Part shown: in pieces, positions 1-5,607 of the stretch
How positions within the stretch are numbered: position 1 is the first letter of the stretch
Layout: every line of letters starts with the position of its first letter
Origin: Deltaproteobacteria bacterium UBA6601
GTDB taxonomy: Bacteria > Myxococcota_A > UBA796 > UBA9615
Direction of reading: 5' to 3'
Length of the DNA: 10,501 nt
Assembly (NCBI GenBank): GCA_002433485.1
Contig: DJIF01000093.1
Span: 1 to 10,501 of the forward strand
Position numbers and translations under genes: made by a program
Notes under the pieces: model-generated
What the model was told of the DNA's origin: nothing
Seen by the model: only the letters and a program-made list of their open reading frames with translations
The model's database searches: none

Positions 1-572
1 CAGAGCACAAAATCGTTACCAGCAAAGGGTGGCCGAGCCTGGCCTGACAGGGAGACTGTGGCGGGAATTGCCACCGGTACTACGGTGGCCTGCCGTGCTG
101 ATGGTGCGCAGCCAAGTTCGCGCGCCATCAGGCTCGCCTCATCTTCGTGGGCGAGCAGGATCTGATCCGCCAGTGCAATGACCTGGCCAGCACGGGCGCG
201 CAGGTCAGCGCGCCCCCAGCGCAGTGCCGCAAAGCGCTGGGGGTCTTGGATGAAGCGGGCCATCAGGCCGTCGAGGCCAATTCGACCATGACGATGGTAT
301 TGCCCGAGCGAGTGGAACAGCGGAATCAGGATAAGAGCTGCCCCGGCGGCCTGGCTTCGCTCTGGCAGGTCCTCCCAGTCCAGGCAGCGCTGGAGGTTGA
401 AGAGCACCACTTTATCGCCGCGTTGTGGATGGATCTGGGAGGGGTGCTGGAGCTGATGGACCGGTGCGCCTTCGCGACGCAGAATTTCCGCTATCTCGTC
501 CAGCTGCATCGCGTCACCGCCGAGCCGTCGTGGGGCTGAGCGGCGCCCAAGCAGCCAGAAGTTGGCCGTCAT
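1..572 (-). CDS. GT4-like glycosyltransferase, N-terminal part (truncated by the window edge)
   Basis: The reading frame is open from an ATG at 572 to the left edge, giving 190 full codons with no stop, so the C-terminal half lies outside the window. The ATG overlaps the TGA of the upstream gene (ATGA), and a GGAG at 581-584 sits 8 bases before it, which supports the start. The visible part looks like the acceptor half of a GT-B enzyme: a strand reading VVLFNLQR at residues 55-62, where many GT4 relatives have a 'VHxFNL' segment, then ALILIPLF at 79-86, a helical middle, LLAHEDEASLM at 139-149, and a VVPVAIP linker at 164-170 just before the donor-binding half should begin. It is the last visible gene of the leftward operon and probably adds a sugar to the same glycan. 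The GT4 assignment is an inference from these segments, because the E-x7-E and donor-binding motifs are off the edge. Confidence 0.75.
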   Translation of the reverse strand, partial: MTANFWLLGRRSAPRRLGGDAMQLDEIAEILRREGAPVHQLQHPSQIHPQRGDKVVLFNLQRCLDWEDLPERSQAAGAALILIPLFHSLGQYHRHGRIGLDGLMARFIQDPQRFAALRWGRADLRARAGQVIALADQILLAHEDEASLMARELGCAPSARQATVVPVAIPATVSLSGQARPPFAGNDFVL

Positions 573-1354
573 CGGAGCGACTCCAGGCAGTGCGCTACCA
601 GTGCGGCTGACGAAGCAATCAAGGGCCCCTGCTCTCGTCGCAGGTATTGAATCAGGGCTCGCTGTGACGCTCGGCGTCGCTCAGCTGGCCAGGCCCGGTG
701 GCCGATGTGGGTCAGCTGTGCGGCCTCGACCCGGCCAAGGCTCAGACCCAGTTGCTGGACTCGAGCACAGAGTTCGAGATCGGTGCCGTGGAACCAGAAG
801 TCCGGGTCGAAGCCACCCAGTTCTTCCAGCACTGCTCGGCGACTCATCAGAAAGCAGCCCATCAGCCAGCCTACTGGAGTGACCTGGAGACCTAATGAAG
901 GAACCTCGGATGGGCGCAGCCGGAGGTGTTGGCGAAGCAGCTGCTGAGGGCTGGGTAGATACCAGCCATTCTGCTGGTGCTGGCCGTCTGGATAGCGCAA
1001 TCTCGGTCCGACCATCCCTAAGCTCGGGTTCTTGCGGAGCTCGGTGATACAGCGATCGATCACTTTGCCGTCTGGGAAGGTGTCTGGATTAAGAAACAAG
1101 ATCAGCTCACCTCGGGCCTGTTTGAGGCCAAGGTTATTGCCGTGTGAGAAGGAGGAGTCTTGCTGTAGCGAGATCACACAGAGCGGGAGCTCTGAGGGGA
1201 AGTCTACGAGCATGTGGGCGCTGTTATCTTCAGAGGCATTGTCGATGACAATGACCTCGAGAAGTTCTGCTGAGGGTCGCTCCAGCAGGGTCATGAGACA
1301 ATTTCTCAGGTTTTCGCAGTCGTTGCGGCTGAAGATGATGATGCTGAGGCTCAC
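569..1354 (-). CDS. GT2 family glycosyltransferase, rhamnosyltransferase-like
   Basis: This 261-residue protein is a single GT-A domain of normal length. The first strand is SLSIIIFSRN (residues 2-11), followed by VIVIDNASEDNS (34-45) for nucleotide binding. The metal-binding position reads FLNPDT (87-92), the N-P-D variant typical of WbbL-like rhamnosyltransferases. VGPRLRYPDGQ lies at 115-125. The usual 'ED' base motif is read as HGTDLELC (189-196), so the Asp (D192) is kept but the preceding Glu is Thr. There is no membrane segment. The start is GTG at 1354, overlapping the upstream TGA by 4 bases (GTGA) with AGAGG 7 bases before it. The stop overlaps the next gene in the same way, so it is co-translated with its neighbours. 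It probably transfers a deoxyhexose or similar sugar to a lipid-linked intermediate in the cytoplasm; donor and acceptor cannot be read from the sequence. Confidence 0.9.
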   Translation of the reverse strand: MSLSIIIFSRNDCENLRNCLMTLLERPSAELLEVIVIDNASEDNSAHMLVDFPSELPLCVISLQQDSSFSHGNNLGLKQARGELILFLNPDTFPDGKVIDRCITELRKNPSLGMVGPRLRYPDGQHQQNGWYLPSPQQLLRQHLRLRPSEVPSLGLQVTPVGWLMGCFLMSRRAVLEELGGFDPDFWFHGTDLELCARVQQLGLSLGRVEAAQLTHIGHRAWPAERRRASQRALIQYLRREQGPLIASSAALVAHCLESLR

Positions 1355-2238
1355 CTGTCGACCTCTTTCGGGGTTTTCTGAGGTCGAATCAGGCCGACGG
1401 CGTAGCCCAGCATTCCGGCCCCGCAGGCGGCGCTGCCTAGGATTGCTTCGCCCAAGTCGGCTCGTCGGAACAGTGCGGCTAGAGGCGCCCGCAACGACTT
1501 TCTTGCCATGCCACCTACTAGGCTGCCAGGCCCTGGTGCCAGGCCCGGTGTGCGTAGGGTGGCACGCATTCCCTCGCGACAGTGCAGATAGCAGCCTTTC
1601 AGCAGCTCAAGTTGACTGTCGTGGCGAAGGTGACGAACCCGCAAGGCCGGCTCGTAGCGTAGGCGACGGCCTTGTGCACAGAGCCGTCGGCCGAGATCGA
1701 CATCTTCACCGTGGCTGCGGTGACGCGGATCGAAACCATCTACAGCATCCAGGGCCTTAATTCGATAGCTGGCACAGGCCCCTACTAGCATCGGTGCTGC
1801 CTTCAGCGGTGTCTCGCCCAGCTGTTGGGACCAGAACCTGGCGCGCCATTGATCTGCACGACTGAGGGGTTGTTCATCGAGGTTTCGGCCCCCAACTCCG
1901 GCGAATCCAGGTTCCAGTAATTGACACACCCGTTGGACATAGTCTGCTGGTGGCTGCACATCTGCATCGAGGTAACAGACCGCGGCAAAGCCAAGCTCCT
2001 GGGCCCACTTCCAAAGCCGGTTTCTGGCCGACCCAAGGCCCTGGTTCTGTTCGAGAACGATCACCTCAAAGCCGGCGGCTCGTAGCCGATCGCAGGTCCC
2101 GTCCTGACTGCCGTCGTCCACGGCAAGCAGCGCGCCTGGTGGCGGTGACAGGGCTGCGATGGCCGCGGCGAAGCCTACCAACTGCTCCTGGTAGGCGGGA
2201 ACACAGAGCGCAATATGATGGGGCATCAGCCAGCTCAT
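1351..2238 (-). CDS. GT2 family glycosyltransferase with DxD motif
   Basis: The 295-residue protein is a GT-A glycosyltransferase. HIALCVPAYQEQ (8-19) is the first strand, AVDDGSQDGT (39-48) the nucleotide-binding segment, QNQGLGSARN (64-73) the typical following loop, YLDADVQP (89-96) the metal-binding DxD, and HGEDVDLGRRL (176-186) the catalytic ED motif. All key positions are intact. The C-terminal 60 residues are basic and then moderately hydrophobic (about 263-283), possibly for membrane association. The start is ATG at 2238, with GGAG 7 bases upstream and an ATGA overlap with the previous gene; Met5 (2226) is a weaker alternative. It is the second gene of the leftward operon. Its different metal motif from the neighbouring N-P-D enzyme suggests a different donor sugar. 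The precise linkage is unknown. Confidence 0.9.
   Translation of the reverse strand: MSWLMPHHIALCVPAYQEQLVGFAAAIAALSPPPGALLAVDDGSQDGTCDRLRAAGFEVIVLEQNQGLGSARNRLWKWAQELGFAAVCYLDADVQPPADYVQRVCQLLEPGFAGVGGRNLDEQPLSRADQWRARFWSQQLGETPLKAAPMLVGACASYRIKALDAVDGFDPRHRSHGEDVDLGRRLCAQGRRLRYEPALRVRHLRHDSQLELLKGCYLHCREGMRATLRTPGLAPGPGSLVGGMARKSLRAPLAALFRRADLGEAILGSAACGAGMLGYAVGLIRPQKTPKEVDR
1362..1366 (-). promoter_or_regulatory. Ribosome-binding site deciding a GTG start
   Basis: On the minus strand this reads AGAGG, 7 bases before the GTG at 1354. The spacing and the GTGA stop/start overlap together fix the unusual GTG as the start of the rhamnosyltransferase-like gene. The site lies inside the 3' end of the upstream GT2 gene. 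Confidence 0.6.
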
Positions 2239-3416
2239 ATCAGTGCTCCGTAAAGCTGGATCAGGGCCTCCGTGTGATGTTCCAGCTGCGGTGTTTCGGG
2301 CCAGGACTCGATCTCGGCTTGTAGCTCGAGCCCCCGTTCAAGGATTCTCTGCATTGCATCGGCCAGGGAGTCCACCTCTCCCGGTTCAAACAGGCAACCG
2401 TTGACTCCCTCATAAATAAATTCTGGCAAGGCCCCATGGTTGGCAGCGATCACTGGGACTCCAGCCTGCAAGGCAAGATTGGCGGTTCGGCCGAAGCTCT
2501 CTCGGACTCTTGATGGAACGATCAGTGCCGCGGCACCGTCGAGGATGGAGAGCAGCTCCTCTGGCTCATAGCGCCCATGAAAATTCACTGAGGAGCCAGT
2601 TGCTGCCTGGCGCAGGCGGTCCTCATAGGCGACTTCTCGCGGAGCTGGGGGCGCCGGTGCTCCACCATGGAGTTCAAGGTGAATCGACGGTTCTTGCAGT
2701 GAGGTGACTGCAGCAACCGCCAGATCGGCTCCTTTGGCTTCTCGCAGGTCACCGGCAAACACAAAGCGGCAGGCCCCGTCCATGCCGCCCGGCTCCGCGA
2801 GGCGGATCGGTGCTGGAAGCCCTGGAGGAAGCACTTCAATACGAGCGCTGTTCACTCCTTCTCCGAGCAGCACGTCAGCTATGTATTGGGAAGGTGCGAT
2901 GAGTCGGTCGCATCGATGTAGAGCTCCGAAGTAGCCAGCGTAGCGCAATCCGAAGACAGGCGCGGCAAGCAAGCCCTTGAGCCCTCCAAAGCATGGCCCG
3001 CAGGCAGCCCCCAGCTGCGGGCTTGAGCAGGGCTTGCCGTGACCATCATGGAGGTGGCTGCGCGGACAGATTGAATACAGATCATGGAGCGTCCAAACAA
3101 CCGGGATGCCGAAGCGTACGGCGCGCTCAGGGAGTCGATGCGAGAGGCCCTGCAAACTATGAATATGAACCAGATCCGGTTGTTTTTCGGCGAGGACCGC
3201 ATCAAAGGCCCCAAGAGTCGAGTCTTCGCTGCCTTGTGAAAGACGCCTGGCCAGTTGTGCAGCGGGTCCTCCATGGCCACTCTGCTGGCCTCGGGCCGTA
3301 TAGGTCACAACCTCCAGGTCCTCGGCAGCTAAAGCTGTTGCCAATTCTTGCACGTGCAGATCAAGGCCTCCGCGGGCCAGCTCGGGCAAGGCATCGGTGA
3401 ACAGTAGAATCCGCAC
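2235..3416 (-). CDS. GT4 family glycosyltransferase with altered E-x7-E motif
   Basis: The 393-residue protein has the full length of a GT-B, GT4-type enzyme. The N-terminus MRILLFTDALPELARGGLD carries the Gly-rich acceptor-side loop. DLVHIHSLQG (81-90) and WTLHDLYSICPR (108-119) are typical of GT4 proteins, and the cysteines at 117, 130, 139 and 142 form the CPR/CxxC cluster seen in one GT4 subgroup. The donor half starts near 215 with FVFAGDLREAKG (218-229). The E-x7-E motif reads ESFGRTANL (306-314): the first Glu is present, the second is Leu. PVIAANHGALPEFI follows at 321-334. The start is GTG at 3416 with GGAGAG 7 bases upstream. It is the first gene of the leftward operon, facing the 67-base divergent gap. 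The family call is secure; whether the altered motif changes mechanism or donor is open. Confidence 0.92.
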   Translation of the reverse strand: MRILLFTDALPELARGGLDLHVQELATALAAEDLEVVTYTARGQQSGHGGPAAQLARRLSQGSEDSTLGAFDAVLAEKQPDLVHIHSLQGLSHRLPERAVRFGIPVVWTLHDLYSICPRSHLHDGHGKPCSSPQLGAACGPCFGGLKGLLAAPVFGLRYAGYFGALHRCDRLIAPSQYIADVLLGEGVNSARIEVLPPGLPAPIRLAEPGGMDGACRFVFAGDLREAKGADLAVAAVTSLQEPSIHLELHGGAPAPPAPREVAYEDRLRQAATGSSVNFHGRYEPEELLSILDGAAALIVPSRVRESFGRTANLALQAGVPVIAANHGALPEFIYEGVNGCLFEPGEVDSLADAMQRILERGLELQAEIESWPETPQLEHHTEALIQLYGALI

Positions 3417-3423
3417 TCAGTGG

Positions 3424-3429
3424 CTCTCC
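3424..3429 (-). promoter_or_regulatory. Ribosome-binding site deciding a GTG start
   Basis: On the minus strand this reads GGAGAG, 7 bases before the GTG at 3416. It is the same spacing as at the other genes of the leftward operon and supports the GTG as the true start of the operon's first gene. Confidence 0.65.
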
Positions 3430-3463
3430 GGTCGGTTCCAGGTCAGGGCGCTCTGCTCCGACC
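3430..3463. repeat. Short inverted repeat in the divergent gap
   Basis: GGTCGG at 3430-3435 is matched by CCGACC at 3458-3463, six perfect pairs around a 22-base loop that do not extend further. Its place between two divergent operons would suit an operator, but a 6-base match in GC-rich DNA is readily found by chance. Confidence 0.2.
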
Positions 3464-3492
3464 TTGCCAGCTGCCTCCGGTAAATGAACAAT
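3464..3492 (+). promoter_or_regulatory. Candidate sigma70-type promoter for the rightward operon
   Basis: TTGCCA (3464-3469, five of six matches to the -35 consensus) is followed after 17 bases by AACAAT (3487-3492, four of six to the -10 consensus). Transcription would begin near 3499, downstream of the ATG at 3484 and upstream of the in-frame ATG at 3526. If real, it makes 3526 the true start of the fusion gene. This was matched by eye only. Confidence 0.25.
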
Positions 3493-5607
3493 GGTCTTCT
3501 GCTCCAGCCCGTCGTTGCGAGGCTCATGCGCTCACTGAATGCACCGCAATTGTCTGCCATCGTCGTTGCGCACGACAGTGGCGAGCTGTTGCAGCGCTGC
3601 TTGGATTCCATCGAGCAAGAGCTGAGCCGAGAGGACATTAGGGCAGAGATCTGGGTCATCGACAACGCTTCACGTGATGGCTGTACCGATGATCTGGGCG
3701 ACAGGCCGCAGGTATCCTTGCTGCGCAATGCTCGGAACCTGGGCTTTGGGGCGGCGGTAAATCAGGGCTTCAGAAAGAGTTCTGGTGATCTGGTGTTGCT
3801 GTTGAATCCAGACGCAGAGTTGGAGCCAGGAGCGCTCAAGCCGCTGCTCGAGAGTCTTGAAAAACACCCCGAGAGTGCCATCGCGGCGCCGAGTCTGCTG
3901 CTTCCAAGTGGACGGCGTCAGAACAGTCCAAGACGCTTTTACTCGTTGAGCTCAGTACTCGCGCGGCGAACTCCTTTTGGTGCGACCAGCAGAGGTCGCA
4001 AGGCTCTGCAGCAGCACCTGATGTTGGAGATGGATCGGTACTCCAATCAGGAGGTGGACTGGGTGAGCGGGGCAGCTATGTTGCTGCGCCGGTCTGCAGT
4101 TCCAAGCTGTGGACCTTTCGATGAGCGGTACTTCCTTTACTTTGAAGATGTGGACCTCTGTAGGAGGCTGGCTGCCAGCAATCGCTCGGTGCGCTATGAG
4201 CCTCGATCACGGGTGAGGCATGGACTCAGTGCTGCGAGCCGCCGACAAGTTCCCTGGAATAGACTTCTTTGGCATCACCTGCAGTCCTACTGGAACTATG
4301 CGCTGAGCTGGAGTGGGACCCGTTGGCGTACCCGCTGGTGGACCTTTCCCCTGCTGAAATGCAGTGGTCTGGTGGCTCGCTCGCTGGTCATCGCGGGCTC
4401 TGGTTGGCTGCTCGGCGTTGAGGGGCTGGTTTTGCTTCTATTGGCGGTTTGCGGGTCTTTTGTTGTGACTCCGCAGCGGCCGGGAGTTGGCCAGCGAGTA
4501 GCTCAGCCAAGGCTGCTCGACTCTGGTCTGCGCCTGTTCCTACTGGCGCTGCTGTTGCTGCCCATCGCCGGTCAGGTTACGGGGTTTAGGAACATGGGGG
4601 TCCCCATAGCGGCCCTCGGCTGCTGGGCAGCCTTAAGCGCGCTGGCCCTTCAGATCATCGGTCTGCTGCTTCAGCGGCCAGTGGTCCGCCGGACCCTGGG
4701 ACTGCGAAGCAGGGCGCTGGTCATGGGTCCAGCCGCACAGGCGACGGCCTTCTTTGACCGGGTTGCCGAGCAGAATCCCCAAGAGCTGAGTCTGTTGGGC
4801 TACGTTCCGCTAGACCCCCTGGCTAAAGATGGCCCACAGCCCCGGTTGAGGGCCCGCAGCGAAGTCACTCATCTAGCCGCTGACCTTCGCGCTGATGTTG
4901 TGTTGGTGGTTGGTCGTCCCGAGGATGTCGAGCGGAGCGCCGGACAGATTGCTCAGCTTGCAAGGCTGGGGGTCGCGGTCAGCTACGTAATGATGGGCGC
5001 TACGGAATTGCTACAGGCACCCGGTGGGCCTACAGTTGCCGGCTTTCCTGCCCTTACCCTGGGCGCTGGACCAAGTTCCCGAGGGCAGCACTTATTGGTC
5101 CGCTGGCTGGGGCGTTGCGCTGCTCTGGTGGGCCTGATTTTGTTGCTACCTGTGGCACCAGTCCTGTTGTGGTTGTCCTGGCGGCTCTCAGCCAGACCTC
5201 CCCTATATGGCTGTCTGCGGGTTGGCCGTGATGGTAAGCGGTTCTCAATGTTGCGTTTGCGCACTGGAGTTGGTCCGGTGGGAGACCATGGAGGCGGGAA
5301 GCTTGGGCAGCTGATGCGTAAGCTGCATATCGACGAACTGCCACAGCTTTGGAACGTTGTGGTTGGCGAGATGGCCCTGGTCGGGCCGCGGCCCATTAAG
5401 GTCTCGTTGGCCGAACAATTGGAGCCCTGGCAGGCAGCTAGGCTCCAGTTCTTGCCCGGGATCACTGGAGTCTGGCAGCTAGACCGACTGCGTCGCTGGC
5501 GGTTGGAGGAGATGATATCGGCTGATCTCCTCTATGTGCTGCGTTGGTCACCCCGACTAGACCTTGAAGTCCTCCTCGCAACCCTGCTGGGTCGGAGTTC
5601 GCCTTGA
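3484..5607 (+). CDS. GT2 glycosyltransferase fused to a membrane phosphoglycosyl transferase
   Basis: This 707-residue protein carries two enzymes. Residues 21-250 are a GT2, rhamnosyltransferase-like domain: LSAIVVAHDS (23-32), VIDNASRDG (58-66), LLNPDAE (106-112) and YFEDVDLCRRL (219-229). Hydrophobic segments at about 296-329, 348-363 and 372-396 follow, then an alpha/beta region (410-530) like the cytoplasmic domain preceding the catalytic part of WbaP-type enzymes. A membrane helix (545-567) leads into the sugar transferase domain, with LRVGRDGKRF (578-587), the catalytic Asp-Glu in HIDELPQLWN (615-624), LVGPRP (632-637) and LPGITGVWQ (657-665). It probably moves sugar-1-phosphate to undecaprenyl phosphate at the cytoplasmic membrane face, while the GT2 half adds a sugar. 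ATG 3484 follows a stop at 3481 and lacks a clear ribosome-binding site; Met15 (3526) is a serious alternative that keeps all domains. It heads the rightward operon. Confidence 0.92.
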   Translation: MNNGLLLQPVVARLMRSLNAPQLSAIVVAHDSGELLQRCLDSIEQELSREDIRAEIWVIDNASRDGCTDDLGDRPQVSLLRNARNLGFGAAVNQGFRKSSGDLVLLLNPDAELEPGALKPLLESLEKHPESAIAAPSLLLPSGRRQNSPRRFYSLSSVLARRTPFGATSRGRKALQQHLMLEMDRYSNQEVDWVSGAAMLLRRSAVPSCGPFDERYFLYFEDVDLCRRLAASNRSVRYEPRSRVRHGLSAASRRQVPWNRLLWHHLQSYWNYALSWSGTRWRTRWWTFPLLKCSGLVARSLVIAGSGWLLGVEGLVLLLLAVCGSFVVTPQRPGVGQRVAQPRLLDSGLRLFLLALLLLPIAGQVTGFRNMGVPIAALGCWAALSALALQIIGLLLQRPVVRRTLGLRSRALVMGPAAQATAFFDRVAEQNPQELSLLGYVPLDPLAKDGPQPRLRARSEVTHLAADLRADVVLVVGRPEDVERSAGQIAQLARLGVAVSYVMMGATELLQAPGGPTVAGFPALTLGAGPSSRGQHLLVRWLGRCAALVGLILLLPVAPVLLWLSWRLSARPPLYGCLRVGRDGKRFSMLRLRTGVGPVGDHGGGKLGQLMRKLHIDELPQLWNVVVGEMALVGPRPIKVSLAEQLEPWQAARLQFLPGITGVWQLDRLRRWRLEEMISADLLYVLRWSPRLDLEVLLATLLGRSSP
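5594..5597 (+). promoter_or_regulatory. Ribosome-binding site deciding a TTG start
   Basis: GGAG lies 6 bases before the TTG at 5604, inside the 3' end of the fusion gene. Together with the TTGA stop/start overlap it supports the rare TTG start of the 571-residue GT2 gene. Confidence 0.6.

Larger units (their letters stand above)
3417..3483. promoter_or_regulatory. Divergent intergenic region between the two glycan operons
   Basis: This 67-base gap separates the leftward GT4 start (GTG, 3416) from the rightward fusion-gene start (ATG, 3484). It is the only gap above 3 bases in the window, so the control signals of both operons should lie in or beside it. It contains the leftward ribosome-binding site, a -35-like element for the rightward side and a 6-base inverted repeat. 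No clear leftward promoter was found, so that one may lie inside the fusion gene. The regulatory role is inferred from layout. Confidence 0.45.

Noticed and set aside
147..539. Rightward open frame of 130 codons
   Set aside because: It lies opposite the edge-truncated GT4-like gene, whose frame has a ribosome-binding site, an ATGA junction and GT-B-like segments. The rightward translation shows no recognisable fold or motif.
1032..1760. Rightward open frame of 242 codons
   Set aside because: It spans the junction of two clear leftward GT2 genes. Its translation is Arg/Ser-rich and low in structure, as expected for an antisense frame in GC-rich DNA.
3426..3481. Direct repeat CTCCGGT at 3426-3432 and 3475-3481
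   Set aside because: A 7-base match in a GC-rich gap is weak evidence, and one copy overlaps the reverse of the leftward ribosome-binding site, which explains it.
4983..5465. Leftward open frame of 160 codons
   Set aside because: It is antisense to the conserved sugar transferase domain of the fusion gene and has no motif or ribosome-binding site worth noting.
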